A stretch of DNA of 64,000 bases from a virus: positions 40,281 through 104,280 of the IMG/VR virus record IMGVR_UViG_3300025646_000013; one strand, given 5' to 3'. The position numbers and the translations under genes were made by a program. Each line of letters begins with the position of its first letter. Positions within the stretch are counted from its first letter, which is position 1. Positions 11,471-24,100 of the stretch are shown piece after piece. A model generated the notes under the pieces. The model searched no databases. It was not told the DNA's origin and saw nothing but the letters and a program-made list of their open reading frames with translations.

Positions 11471-12874
11471 TTACTCAAATACAGCTAAATACTTAGTGCC
11501 ATTAAACCAATTTTCTAAAAATGTTTTTCCATTTTTTTCTACTTCCTTTGAATCCTGGTTAAGTGTATTGGATTTTCGTGATTTGGCTTTGACTTTTTGC
11601 ATTATCCAATCTCTCAATGTTCCTTCTGATTTGTTAGTCATTTTTTGATATACGGAAAGAACATCTTCAAATTGCATATTTGAGTAGTTAGTACTGGATA
11701 TAAATCCATATTTTAGATAATTATCACCCCATGGTTCTATCGGCAAATCTTGTACTGGTTGCTTAAAATTAAATCTATTTATTTTACTTCTTAATAAATA
11801 AACTTGATTTGTTAAATTCCAAAGTCTTTTATCAAATTTATCAATACCAAACCCTGGTTGACCAGAAGCGCACCTAGCATTAATTTCTGCGTCTATAGAA
11901 CTTTCTGGAATATCTTGCTTATCTGGAAGAGCCAATTTCCAGTATTGTGTTTGAAATTTTTCAGGAAGAAGAAGTTGACAATTTGCCGATCCTCCGTCTT
12001 TTATTGCTGTAGATATTTGCCATAAACCTATAGCGCCCCATTTTTCTTGAACTATGTAAAGTTTTCTCTGAGATTCTCTATTGGCCAATCCAACAAAAAT
12101 AGCTGCCGCTTCTGGAGTAAACAAGCCGACATTTACAAGTGCATTAAAAATATCTTCTGGAGATATTTGTTGAGAATTATTAGTATAATCTTTTGTTAAT
12201 AAATTTGTTGAAGAAATTCTTCTTGTTCTTAAAAAAGAATCTTGATATTCAATTCCATTTTCATTTGATTCAGATGAAGAATTGGAAGAAGCGCTAGTCA
12301 AAGATCCTTGTCCATTGTAGATGCCGCCTCTAGCTGGAGAAAAACTTACATGTATATGATCATCATGACCAGAAAAATCTCTTTTAAGTTTTACATATTT
12401 TAAATTTGTATACTTTGTATCTAAAGATGTAGTTTTTGGCGTATATGTATCATACGAAGCGTCTACAAATTTAGCTGATACACAAATAAAATCTGGAATA
12501 AGGTGCAGCGGCATTGCGTTAAGTTTTGCTAAAAACAAATTAAGTTGATATTGATAACCCTCTTTAGTTGTTATCTTGTTCAAATTTTTTTCATATTTTC
12601 TTTCGGTTGAATGATTAACCGGAAGAATTGAGGAAAAATCAAAAGCCCTACCAAATGCGTGATCTGTTATAGTGTTTGATGGTGCTCCAGAAGATTTTGG
12701 CGTATCGTTTTGCCTTTGAGTGCCAAAACCTCCAGTTAATTTTAGTGCTGGACCATAAGAATCAGACAAAAGAACTAACAAAAATTCTATTAAAGAAGCT
12801 GATATATACGCTTTTTGAGAGGGTGCTGTAACAATATCTTCGGATATTTTTCTTTCTATTACGTCTTTTGCTCC
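11471..12874 (-). CDS. Tail lysin, C-terminal part: M15-type peptidase plus lysozyme-like domain
   Basis: This is the segment after the +1 shift. Coding starts upstream of any ATG, with the frame-2 text AKDVIERKISED. An M15/VanY-like peptidase follows: HAFGRAFDFS and, about 110 residues on, DDHIHVSFSP supply the H-x6-D and H-x-H zinc ligands. After a Ser/Asn linker comes a lysozyme-like (SLT) domain with AAIFVGLANRES, where Glu is the predicted catalytic acid, and GAIGLWQIS. The first domain should cut peptide cross-links and the second the glycan strand, as expected for a virion enzyme that opens the wall during injection. Both domains are seen in sequence; the shift joining them to the N-terminal part is inferred. 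Confidence 0.87.
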   Translation of the reverse strand, partial: GAKDVIERKISEDIVTAPSQKAYISASLIEFLLVLLSDSYGPALKLTGGFGTQRQNDTPKSSGAPSNTITDHAFGRAFDFSSILPVNHSTERKYEKNLNKITTKEGYQYQLNLFLAKLNAMPLHLIPDFICVSAKFVDASYDTYTPKTTSLDTKYTNLKYVKLKRDFSGHDDHIHVSFSPARGGIYNGQGSLTSASSNSSSESNENGIEYQDSFLRTRRISSTNLLTKDYTNNSQQISPEDIFNALVNVGLFTPEAAAIFVGLANRESQRKLYIVQEKWGAIGLWQISTAIKDGGSANCQLLLPEKFQTQYWKLALPDKQDIPESSIDAEINARCASGQPGFGIDKFDKRLWNLTNQVYLLRSKINRFNFKQPVQDLPIEPWGDNYLKYGFISSTNYSNMQFEDVLSVYQKMTNKSEGTLRDWIMQKVKAKSRKSNTLNQDSKEVEKNGKTFLENWFNGTKYLAVFE

Positions 12875-12875
12875 G
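12872..12875 (-). promoter_or_regulatory. Candidate CGG +1 frameshift site 3
   Basis: Minus strand reads GTG CCG CGG AGC AAA AGA. Skipping one base gives GGA GCA AAA GAC GTA ATA GAA, which continues as the lysin. Unshifted, the ORF runs 36 more codons of basic, unlikely sequence to TGA. This is the only site of the ten with a distant zero-frame stop. Confidence 0.8.
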
Positions 12876-13559
12876 CGGCACAGTTGAGCTAGTGTTATAG
12901 AACACTTCAGTATTTGAGTCTCTTATATCAAATTCAAACCCATTTTTAAGTATGCCTTTATCGACTGCTGAAATATTTAACTTTGATGCTAACAACTCTG
13001 CTCTATTTAAATACCAAGTTTTTTCTTGAGCGGTCATATCTTTATCAAGAGCTATTGGCCTTACACCTGCTCCAACAAAACCAGAAGAACCGGCGTAGTC
13101 AACTGATCCATGCGCCAAACCCTCTACTGATGTTGTCTCTGGAGAATATCCGCTTCCATATTTCATCATTAAATTTTCGCTAAATGAATCAACAAGACCA
13201 GCTGACCCCTGCAAACCAATTCCACTTCTGGCAAAAATATTTAATGCTAAAGAAGCGGAGTCCACATTTGGATCATTAGTAATTTTATTTTCTAAAAGTG
13301 TATTTGATAAGCTGTTTAAATTTTCTCTAGCTATATTCATTCTATAAAGATTCCCATAAAGAGTATTTCCCAATAACTCTTTTCCAGAAGCAGCAGATAT
13401 TAAGTCTACGCTTGTTAGGGTTTGACCTTGATACCCTCTATCGGCCAAAGATGTTTTATTAAATGGCTGGCTATTTTTTGGATTAATATTTTTAACTATA
13501 CTCTTAGTTAAAGAAGCGGAGTCGTTTAGGTTTTCTGGCGTAAAATCATAATAAGACAT
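12873..13559 (-). CDS. Tail lysin, N-terminal part (before the +1 shift)
   Basis: Starts at ATG 13559, two bases after the TAA of the hub gene, with AGGTGA as ribosome site. About 229 residues precede the CGG. They include helical segments (RENLNSLSNTLLEN, WYLNRAELLASKLN) and glycine-rich turns, with no catalytic motif. Without a shift the ORF ends in about 36 basic residues that look out of frame. With it, the protein is about 695 residues and leads into the peptidase and lysozyme-like domains. It probably anchors the enzyme to the tail hub, which is inference. Confidence 0.8.
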
Positions 13560-13561
13560 TT

Positions 13562-15121
13562 TTAATTTTCACCTACCTTGGTTGGAATTCCCAACGAATC
13601 TACTGCATTATTGACTGAGTTTGATTCTGTCAACAGATCTTTTGCGTACACGCTGGCCAAATTATTAATGACCAATTCCCAATTAAGAGTATACGGAGTG
13701 CCATCATCATAGTACTCGTCCCATAGAACTAATGGCCATTTTGAGGCGGAGGAATATAACTCTTCTAGAATCTTCATCTCAACCATATTTGAGTATATTT
13801 TTTGAGCCGTTATAGTATTAAGGAATCCGCCGTCTATTACTCCGACACTATGATCAACATTTGTCAAAGAATCTACCTGTCCGTAAACTTTTTCGTATAC
13901 CTGATTTACGGCAAATATAGATCCATATAAACTGTCTTTAAATTCTTTTTTAATTTTATCATAATCTAAATTATTTTTAATAAATATATTAAGTACAAAA
14001 CTCTTTATATTAGATAGATTAGTTGAAGATGTTTTATAGAAAATAGTTGCCAAAGTTCTTCCAAAAAGTTCTTTTAGATAGTTATTCTCTGTATTTGTTT
14101 CTGATCCAGGAGCAAAAGTTTCTTCACTAGAATCTGCAGATAGATTTCCATTGGCGTCTTGCTTAATTCTCAACAAAAAGATCTTGTCAGTTAGTGCGTT
14201 TGCAGTAAATGTCGTAGCCTTATAACCGGGAGATTGCTTGTCTATAATCGTTGCTAACACCTCTGTATAATTATCATCTTTGGGATCTCCATATTGAGGT
14301 GTTATCATGGCTTGTTCTGGTGCGTTTATGCCATCAAAACGAACATCAAACTTCTTGCCACTAATTATATCTACAACGGCTATAGTGTCTGCGTCTTTAA
14401 TTCCACTCTTTTTAGCTCCAGCTGATGAGGTTGATGAGCTAATTGGCAAACCTTCTGATGTGTCAAGTTTGCACAAAACCTTAAAGAAAGGTTCAAATGT
14501 AGTTTTTTCTGGACCAAGATTTGACAAGCCCAATACTTTCGAATGCACTAGTGCATTTTCATAACTTATATATCTTACTAGTTCTTTTATTTCAACTTCA
14601 TTCCAGCCAAGACTCTTAAATAAATCATCACTTCTAATATAGGCGTGTCCATCTGCCGTTCTTGCCCTTCTTCTTACCCCAAGTATTCCAGGAAGAAGAG
14701 CCTTTGAATGATATCTTCCAACTACCATTCCCTGATTGTATGATAAGCCGCCGTCCATTGGTTGACCATTTTTATTTAAATACTGAACGTAGGCACCGTG
14801 TTGATCTAAAAGATTATCTCTTACCCATCTCCAGCCCTTCCATAGAAGCTGACCAAATAGTCCAGCTGTTGGTATGGCTACGGCTGCGGCGGCTATTCCA
14901 GTAGTGCCAGCTATTGCTGCCGCACCAACGCCAACACCAGCAGATCCTGTTATTCCACCTATAAATGATGCAATGCCGACAGCTCCGTTATTTCCGTTGA
15001 TTTGAGCTTGTTTTCTAACCTCCTCAGTAAACGAAGGTTCTTCAGAAAAAGAATCGTAAGTCATGGACGCTACAACGTCTTTTACTAGAGCCGAAGCGCC
15101 GTGTGTAAATTTAAGTCCTCC
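13562..15121 (-). CDS. Giant hub protein, segment 3: glycine-zipper membrane segment and SNase-like domain
   Basis: The ORF has ATG 15064, but the same frame is coding-like back to the CGG at 15120-15122 (LKFTHGASALVKDVV), so it is the tail end of the hub protein. From ATG 15064, residues 28-75 are a Gly/Ala-rich hydrophobic stretch suited to membrane insertion. Residues 222-345 match a staphylococcal-nuclease fold: DADTI (D226), VRFDGINAPE (R242, E250) and FGRTLATIF (R336). The second calcium ligand, Asp in the usual GIDAPE, is Asn247 here, so catalysis may be weakened or lost. The combination suggests a protein that enters the host envelope ahead of the DNA; this is inference. Confidence 0.82.
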   Translation of the reverse strand, partial: GGLKFTHGASALVKDVVASMTYDSFSEEPSFTEEVRKQAQINGNNGAVGIASFIGGITGSAGVGVGAAAIAGTTGIAAAAVAIPTAGLFGQLLWKGWRWVRDNLLDQHGAYVQYLNKNGQPMDGGLSYNQGMVVGRYHSKALLPGILGVRRRARTADGHAYIRSDDLFKSLGWNEVEIKELVRYISYENALVHSKVLGLSNLGPEKTTFEPFFKVLCKLDTSEGLPISSSTSSAGAKKSGIKDADTIAVVDIISGKKFDVRFDGINAPEQAMITPQYGDPKDDNYTEVLATIIDKQSPGYKATTFTANALTDKIFLLRIKQDANGNLSADSSEETFAPGSETNTENNYLKELFGRTLATIFYKTSSTNLSNIKSFVLNIFIKNNLDYDKIKKEFKDSLYGSIFAVNQVYEKVYGQVDSLTNVDHSVGVIDGGFLNTITAQKIYSNMVEMKILEELYSSASKWPLVLWDEYYDDGTPYTLNWELVINNLASVYAKDLLTESNSVNNAVDSLGIPTKVGEN

Positions 15122-15122
15122 G
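15119..15122 (-). promoter_or_regulatory. Candidate CGG +1 frameshift site 4
   Basis: Minus strand reads ATG ATG CGG AGG ACT TAA. Skipping one base gives GGA GGA CTT AAA TTT. The new frame has a TGA ending only four bases before the shifted GGA codon, and frame 0 stops two codons after CGG. The shift is therefore confined to about 14 bases containing CGG. Confidence 0.85.
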
Positions 15123-18100
15123 CATCATCTGTGCGTTGAGATTATCTGCTAGCCTATCTATAGAAATATTTCCTCCTGCAGATATTCCAGAATTGTTTGC
15201 CCTCACAGAATCTAAGAATAGTCTCGTATCGTTTCTTATTGCCTGAGTATTCATCCATGAATCTAGCCAAGAAGTCATAAACCATCTTGCCGGATCATTA
15301 ACAGTAACTAAGGCATTCGGCGTTATTGACGTTATATATCCAAGCTCTGAAGTAAAATGATGAATTACTTGCTCAACTTCAAATATTCCGTACATTCTCT
15401 CGTATACGTCTGCTATGTAAACAAGGTCATGTGGCCTTATATCTCCATTGCCAACTATGAGTAATTCTCCGCCATATATATCTTTAACATTTTCTTTAAG
15501 ATGAGAAAGTGCTATTCTTTTAGCGGCTAGTTCATCTGGGCTTCCAGTAACATTTTTTACAATTCCTCTTGTAGTTTCAAATGGATGCAAAAGTGGATGT
15601 AAGAATCCAAAAAATCCTTCTCCGACAGGATTATCAAAATATATTCCTGTTTCAACAGTTGTTTCATTCATTCTTTCCGGTGACGCTCCTTTATCAAGCG
15701 CAACTGTTACCGGATATTTTCCATCCGAAACCGCTGTTATTACGGTTGAAACATCGTTATTTGTTTCTCTAATCTGATTAGAAAGTATGTGGCTAAATGA
15801 ACTTAGATAGTGTATTCTTTGGAATGGCTCTCTAACTTCTATAACTGGCTCACCGTACTCTCTGGTGAAAGGATTATCAACTGATCTCAATAGAGATCCT
15901 GGCCTACCTAACTTATAATAAATAGAATCATTTAATGCCTTGTTTAATATATTTGCTTGCCTACCAAGCTGACCAGCTTCAGATATTCCATATCCTGCTT
16001 GCATCATATTTAGCTTGAATGTTTGAAGCAATCCAGTTAGAGCGCTGCCCATTGCCGAGAATATAACTCCAACATTTCTATCCCAAAAGTTGTCTACATT
16101 AGAAATTGCTTTAGATACTAAGTTTGTTGCACTACTGCCTTCTCCTCTATTGTTGTAAAGAAGCTGCATAAATTTCTTTTTATCTTTTGCATAAGTATTA
16201 TTTGGATTTATGAAAGCAGCAAATATCTTATCTACTGCTTTAAAATCCCACTGCTCATCTTTACTGCGGAATAAGCCGACTTTTCTTGATGGCTTAAGCA
16301 CTAGCCAGGCCCTTGCGTAAGGATCTTGCCACATAACCTGCCTAAATATACCAACTAGTGTCAAGAACAATTGTCTTGGAGTTTTTATTAATTCGCCGTT
16401 TACCTCAGAACCTCGGACGTTTTCCTCTTCCCCTAATTCTTGCCTAAGAAAACTATCATTATATACTAAAAAGTTTTCTCTAAATTTTGTTATTTTATTT
16501 TTAACTAATTCATTGAAATATTCTACTAGTCCACCATTTTCAATGGAGGCGTCTATAAAGTTTTTTCTAGCAAACTCTATTGCAAGAGATTCTTGTCCAG
16601 TAATTTCATTTCCAAACAATATGGAAAATTCATCTCTTGCTGAGTCGTTGCTTTCGAAAAACTTTTTGAATACATTATTAGTTGAAGAATCATTGATAAA
16701 CAAATTTTTTATAAAATCAGGAAATTCTTCATCGTTATTTGGATCTAAAGAATATGTTTCGGAAAATATTGCTTGAACAGAATCATATGTATGATAGCCT
16801 ATTCTAAATTGATTCCATATCCCCTCCGCTTCGTCTATTGTTCTACCATTGCCAGCTATGACGGACATATTTAAATCGTAGTCTTCATCGTAGTATTTTC
16901 TAGCCTCAATAGATGTTGAATCAGCTATGCTAAAAACTGGAGCAAAATAAGTATTACCCGTTCCAGCTATGTTGTCTCCTGTTTGAGCGCCAGACGTATT
17001 TAATAAATCTAAACCAATCTGCTTACTTACTGGATCTTCAAAAATACTATTATTACTTGACACTGGCTCGGCGGACAAATATCTTTGAAAATATGTTCTA
17101 TAATTTCCGCCATATTTAGGATCTATTTCAATTAACTTATTGACTGGAGTGTATTCACTTATACTTGTTTTCTCTAATTGAAGCTCTGGTCTTGTTCTAT
17201 AAATAGAATCATTAAAGTCAGTAAGTTCAGCTTGTAAATTTTCTTCAGATTCAAAATTTCCAAAACCTATAACAAAATCATCTAATTCTTTTCCAAGACT
17301 ATCTTTTGCTCTAAACTTTTTAATCGGAACAAACATACTAGTTGCAACGCCTAGGGGAACAGTGTTTGGAACAAAAGCAAAATGGCAATCTTGTGGAACC
17401 GGCATGTCGTTGTAGCCTGCGCCAAAATCTTTTCCAGTTGATGTGGTGCGAAGATTATTCTCACTGGTTAAAATTCCAAGAAAGAAAGCTGCGTCAGGAG
17501 ATACTACTGCTGATATTTCCATATCTGCAAATTCTGGAGTGGTGCTGGGCGAATCGGCGTCATATCCAAAAGTTCCAAAAAGTAATTCTCCAGCTAAGTC
17601 TAAAGAGTCTTCGATAAATCCATCTGCGTTTGAAGTATCTGCAAGTTGTCTAAATACTTTACTTTTTTCCTCTCCCCATAAAAAATAAGCTGGCTTACAA
17701 ACAACTGCAATATTATTTCTGGAATTATATATTAAGACATGAGAATTCTTATAGTCTTTTACTTGCCCTGCTAATTCATTTTTTGCTATTTTTCCAGCAA
17801 AGTATTTCGACCAAAATTTATCAATTTCTTCTGATGATGCGGATGGCAAATATGGCCATCTCATGGCAACATAAAACTGTTCATCTATTGGATTTTCTGG
17901 AGCTGTCCATTCAGAAAAATTAACAACATCACCTTTTTCTGGTAGCGGCATTTCTATCTGTGTTTCCATACTTTCTATTTTTGCATTCGAAAAACTATAA
18001 GAATTTTCAAGTGGATTTGCTGCGCTTAATCCTGAATAATTTCTTGTCTCAAATGTTTCTACGTCTGCTCGAAGCTGCTCTGCAAATTCAATTCCATATA

Positions 18101-18191
18101 CTTGTTGAATTGCAGAAGTGTAAGCCGCTCTTCTATCTGTGGCTTCTGTTGTCCTAACATTAACATCATCATAATTAATTAGACCTTTTCC
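15120..18191 (-). CDS. Giant hub protein, segment 2: hub-like C-terminal domain
   Basis: The frame contains ATG 17969, but about 70 coding-like codons precede it (NYDDVNVRTTEATDRR, YGIEFAEQLRADVETFE), reaching back to the CGG at 18190-18192 with no ATG, GTG or TTG. The segment is therefore the continuation of the 2,177-residue ORF. Most of it is unrecognised virion protein. Near residue 917 it has VGNGDIRPHDLVYIADVYE followed by YGIFEVEQVIHHFTSELGY, the signature of gp27/late-control-D hub domains that ring the spike. The end overlaps the next segment at another CGG. Confidence 0.83.
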
Positions 18192-18192
18192 G
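18189..18192 (-). promoter_or_regulatory. Candidate CGG +1 frameshift site 5
   Basis: Minus strand reads GGC GTA CGG AAA AGG TCT AAT TAA. Skipping one base gives GGA AAA GGT CTA ATT AAT TAT GAT. The new frame is closed by TAG at 18198-18200, so the shift is confined to about 20 bases. An ATT start at 18179 is the main alternative. Confidence 0.84.
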
Positions 18193-21100
18193 TACGCCTA
18201 ATTCATCTTTTATTTTTGAAAAGAACGATAGACTATAAGATATTTGATTAAACTGAAATGGATAATCTTCTAGTCTGTATTTAGACTGTATTCCCTTATA
18301 GGCAAAGAGTGGATACCTAAATCTAGACGGAAGTTGAGGTATTTGTACATGATTTGTTTCAGCGTTCTGCTTTGATTTTACTGGCAAGTGGAATCCTATT
18401 GTTACCATGCCTCTATTTTTGGGAAGTCTAGCTACAACTTTTCCAGGTCTTTTTGTAACTGGATCTAAATCAATTATTGTTTGAGATTTAATTGAATCAA
18501 AATTAATTACTTTACCCTTTAAAGCGCCAGAGGCTTGATAATAAGATTGGGACTTTTGTTGCAATACAGCTATTTCTTGCAATGCCTCTATAGGATCTTT
18601 ACTTCTAATAAATGCGTTTGCGTCAGCGTAAGGGCTTACTTGCTGATTTATGTGAGACATTATTTCTGCAAGTCCGTAGTCAGGATCTATTATTTTTGGA
18701 CCGCCGGAAAGACCAAGCTCTAACATCTTTGATTGATTTGGATGCCCAGTTGTTATTGGCACTAAGCCAGAAGTATATAGCCAATGTGGTTTACCGTAAA
18801 ATACTGTTGATCTATCTTCAAATGGCCTTACTGCAACTATGTAATTTGGAAGTAGTCTTGCACACGTCTTAAATAGATCCCAAACTGTCCTCATATAGGT
18901 TTGAGCTCTAAAAGAGACCTCATCAAATCCCGGCATATCGTCGTCATCGTTTGCCGATAGCAGGCCGACCATTCTCATGATATTATTTCCACCTCTACCG
19001 CTAAGCACGCCGAGCAGTCCGACCGTAGACGCTACGCCAATAGCAGGAGCTCCCGCGACTGCCGCTATACCTAAACCTGCAGCGGTTACTGAACTATTTA
19101 GTCCGACTTTGGTTGCGGTTGCACTCTGGCTAGCTATAAGCGAGCCTCCAGAAGTCATATTTTCGACCGCAATTTTTGCGTCTACTCCACTTTCTTGGCC
19201 ATATTTTGATAACAAAGAATTCCAAGTTCTATCCGTTAATCTAGATAAATAGTCTATTCTGTCATTTGGTTGTGATTCTGGAGTTATTGAGGAGACACTT
19301 GTCCATCCATCTCCTAAGTCGCCACCCAAAAATTGAGCTATTCCAGTTCCATTTCCTGGATATATATTTCTCTTAAATACTTCAAGATCTCTTTGGCTTG
19401 AAAAATTCGACCAAAGCTGATTCATTAAACCAAAAACTCCGTCTCTATATTCTGGAGTGCCTGTAATAAAGGCGTCTGATAATTGACCAGCTGCGGATCC
19501 AATGTTTCCATTCCCAACCAGATTGTAGGCTTCTGCAATTGCGTCAACTCTTGAGAAGTGTTTAATCTCTTCTTCTGTGGAAAGTGGCTCATAAATCATT
19601 GAACCAAAATGTCTTATTCCAAATTTATTTTCAGAAAATACTAATCCCCTATTTGCATAGGCCACTGCTTCTCTGAATCTAGAGGTTCCCATTGAAAGAA
19701 GTCTTACCATTAAATCTCTTGGTTCTGATAGCCAAAGACCAGTATTTATTCCTCCATCAATCTTTCCGCTGTCACCCTTTTTGTTAGTGGAATTAACCAC
19801 TGCGCCTAACTCTATTGCATCTGACTGGGCTGTTACAGTGACAATTTCTCCTTGCTCTACCTCAGTTATAGTTCCATTGAATAGCGTCTGAAGAGAATTT
19901 GGATTTGCTCCATAACCACCCCTCAGATGGACTCTTACTCCAGGTTTTAATCTTATATTCTCAATGTCTACAACGTATTCGTTTTGCATGTGGGCAAGTA
20001 TATTCCTTGCCTTATTTAATGTAACGTCAATGACTGCGGATAATCCCTCTGTTAGACCTGGATTATCTTGAACTCTTTCATCTCCATATTGATCTAAATT
20101 GGGATTAAATATTGAACTTGCTTCTTTTCTTGAAAGCTTTGAATAAAGATTTGATAGTCTAAAAACAAGAGTGTCTCCAACTAAATCCTCAGAAGAAACT
20201 ATTGAGAAGTCTATAATAGATTGAAGACCATAAAAATTGTCAAATAATTTTACGCCCGCTGTCATTCCACCCTCGTCTATTAGCCATAGCATGTAGGTGG
20301 GAAACGCTCTGAGCATTCTTCCTGAGATGTCTCTATACTGAGTATCTACTAGGGTTTTCTCCCAGTGCTCTTCAAGACTACCAGAATACGGCTTTCCATA
20401 TTCAGACATTGGCGTCAATGCGTATACTGAGCTCTTTGTATTAACCTTAGATGGATCCGAATGATCGTCTGTTATGTTTCTTCCTGTTAAAATATTACCT
20501 TTGTCTGTTTTTCTAACATTTCTACCATCTATTGTTAAATAAAATCTTCCATCTTTTTCTGTATCTGTATAGCCAAGGTAAACTTGTGACCCTATGGTCA
20601 TCATTGTTGGAATTTTTGTTGGCTCATCTTGATCTATTATTGGAAAAGTTTGCATGTTTGCTACGAAGTCTAGGTCGTCTAAACTGAAGCTAACCTCATC
20701 TTCTTCTTTTAGGCTATATTTTCCATCTAGAGCAGCTTGAATTTGGGCGAGAAGTTTTTGATTAGAGTAGTCAAGATCTCCAACCTGATAAGGGGCAGAG
20801 CTAACAGCATTAGAGAAAGACGCTTGCGTATCATCTAGTTGTTCGCTAGCATCATATTCAATTGCATCGGTTATAAGTTTCTTATTCTTTTTGACTAATG
20901 TAAAAATAGACAAATCATTACTACTAGATCTTTCAACTAGATTTGGGTTAGTTATATATGCGTTGAAGAACGCAAGAAATGATTCATAACTTATTTGATT
21001 TATTTGTAGATAGGTAATTACTTCATTAACCAAATCTTTTTCAATCTGGACTTTATCGCCCGCATAGTCTGCATAGTTGTAATTATTTGAATATGTTCTA

Positions 21101-24100
21101 ATTAAATCTGTTATCTTTTGGCCCACTGGATGACTAACTAGGTCTATCGTTTGTTTGCCAATTCCTTGATTATTTCCCGGAAGGGCCAGTTGCTTTGGCC
21201 TATATTGAATATTATTTATTACATCTTTATCAAACATTTCAAAGCTTCTAAAATAAAAGTCAGGATCCAAATGACCAACTACTTCATTCTTTGCATCTTT
21301 TACTTCTAGAGGAAAATCTGGATAAGCGTTAAATATCCCCCACATTTGCTTTATTCTAAAGAATGGATTTCTCTTTGATCCAAACTCCTCTATTAATTGA
21401 CGCTGCTGCTTAGACGAAAGTTTTTCTCTAGCTTGCTGGAATATATCAAAATCTAACAAAGAAATATTTACATCGTAAACATGCGGATAGTTAGGAACTG
21501 TATTTACCGAGTAATTGGATGGCAATACATATTTAACGCCAGAAAGTGCTGTGATAACATTTTTAATTCCTATGAACCCAAGAACTCCAGTGGAATGCTC
21601 TAGTCTAGATAGTGCATTCACATGATCAAAAATTCTTTTTATTTTATTAAGTTCTGATTCTCCTGTAATTCTCATTGAGATATTTATATAAGTATCTCTT
21701 CCCCCTATATGTTGATAGGTTGGTTCGTCTTGCATTTGAAGCTGCAGTTTTGCGAGATTGTTTCCAAGTGTGACACTGACCCCAGTGACAACTACTGAAG
21801 ATGGATCTAGATCTATTTTAATCATAGGGACTTCCCATTCCCTAAAGGAGAAAGATCCACTTCTTTGTCTTGCGGCCTCCATCAAAGCTTCTATTGGAGC
21901 TGACTTAAAAAACCTTTCGTAAACGAGAATATTAAATCCATCTTTAACTTCTTGCTTAACTCTTTCTTTTAAGTCGTTATATTGTTTTGAATCTTTTTTA
22001 TAGCCAAGTTTCTTTGCTTTTTCTTCTACTATCGCATCAACTTGCGAATCAATTATTGAGGTTGTATTCGTGGAAATCTTTTTAAGAAATTGTTTTGCTT
22101 GAGAAAGGGTTATTCCATCTTCGCCACCTAAATCTTTAGATTGAAATTTATAATTTTTTGGAATAGATCCTGGAGCATTTGTTGAATCAAAATTTCTTAT
22201 ATATTCTGCTTCAGAACCACCTAAGTTATTTTCCTGTACAAATATCGTTGCAACATATGAATAAATTGATCTTTGAGAAGTTTTATCGCTTAAACCAGCC
22301 GTTAACAGATCTAGTGCATTTTTTAAGTGATAATAAACGCTTGGACTTACCGTTGAATTTCTTGATAATTGATATACTCCACTTAATTGGATTCCATATC
22401 CAGCTGATTCATTTAGGTCTATTCCAAAACTATTAAGAAGTTTTGCCCAGAAATCTTCTCCGGAGTCTTTTAGTAGTTTTTCTTCATCTGTTCTAAAAGA
22501 TGTTGAATCTGGTAAAAATATTTTTGTCTGTGTTTCAGCTGGAATATAAAATGATATATTTTTTCCATCTGTCCATTCACTAATGATATTTGTAATAAAT
22601 TTTTCATCTCTATATACGCTGTCGGTTACTATTGATGCTCCATACGGAGTGACTTTATATTCTACTTCTTTTGTTCCCGGTTTTTCTTTGTCGTTAGATG
22701 TCTTCATTAAGAAAGAACCATTAACGTAATTGTGTAACGCACCCGCTGCCTTACCCATATATTGCCTGTATTTACCCCAATGTATTGCTTGGTTAAAGTC
22801 ATTAATCATTGGCAGGAAGGGTTTATGATTAAAGTTTAAAAGCTCTATATCTACAGCCAGAGCAAACGGAAAGTTAGGCACTGTGGATATAGACATGCTA
22901 GAAAGAGCAACTGCAGTTATTCCATGAATTCTATTTAAATAATCATTTCTTATTGGCAAAAACGGCGAATATTTAAATGCAGCTATTAAACCTCTAAGCG
23001 AAGAAAGAAACTTATCTATTTTTTGATTACTTGATCCATCAGAACCAAAGTCGATTTGAAAATTATCATTCAAAGTTATTTTAGAGGCGTCGTCAATTGA
23101 TATTCCCCAAATTTCTTCATAGTTTGGAAAGAACAACTTAATTCTAATAGAAGTTTCTTTGTAGCCTGAATTAAATTTTGGACTACTTTTTTGCCTCAAT
23201 GCACCACCGGTCAAGCTGCCTGTTTTGAAAAACGTGTTAATGTCTATTGTCAACGGTGGAACGTAAAAATTTGAAGCGCCCAAACGAAGATGGAATATAT
23301 CTGGAGAAGTAGGCTGAATATTAGCCCTATAAGGAGAAGCGTCTAACGCCGCTTTCATTTTTTTAGCTGTGTTTTCGTAATTAGCTGCTAATTGAAATAT
23401 AGATCCAGTGATGTCTTTTCCATTAAAGTCTACGGTTCTGCCAAATGCTTTTTCTAAAGATTTAATAAAATCTTGTAAGCTGTTTACTGTATCTTCTTCT
23501 CCGCCACCCCTGCCACCGTTTGAATAGTCTACAGTTACTGCTATGGATTCAAAAAAGAAACTAACTAAACTTGGAAAATACGCATTAACTATGCCAAGGG
23601 TTATCGGATCTCTAGATAAATATTGAACTGCTTCATTCAATTGGGATAGCCACGGCAAGTCTCTTACTGGATCTTGTGAGTCCAATGGAGATCTCTTGAG
23701 TTGCTCTACCGAAGAAAGTCTTTGACGGGCAAATTCCGATATTGAGCCCGCATACGACGCCAATCTCAGTAGGCCGCTTTGCTCAATTTTACTAAACAAA
23801 GAATTTAATGCAACACTATTGAGCGTAGAAGCTCTTTCTATTTCAGCTCCTCTAAAAGTTCCCGAAAAAAAATTCTTTTTTGTTTCAGAGATTAGATTAA
23901 TATTTGATTCTAAAAATGCTTTCTGAATTAATCCACTATAAATTGATTCTACTTGACTATTATTGTCATTATTTTTATTGATTGCTGCCCTAATGAAATC
24001 ACCTAAAGCAGTGCTCTCTTCGACTAAATAAGAGGTTGGTTCCCATTCGTATTCTTCTGTTAAAAACGCCTTTTCAAGTTCGATTAAAAATTGTTCATCA

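Noticed and set aside
17969-18179. ATT start at 18179 (with AAAAGG upstream) or ATG 17969 for the 952-residue ORF
   Set aside because: ATG 17969 leaves about 70 coding-like codons unexplained. An ATT start is possible but would be a special case, while the CGG shift gives the same frame as in other genes.
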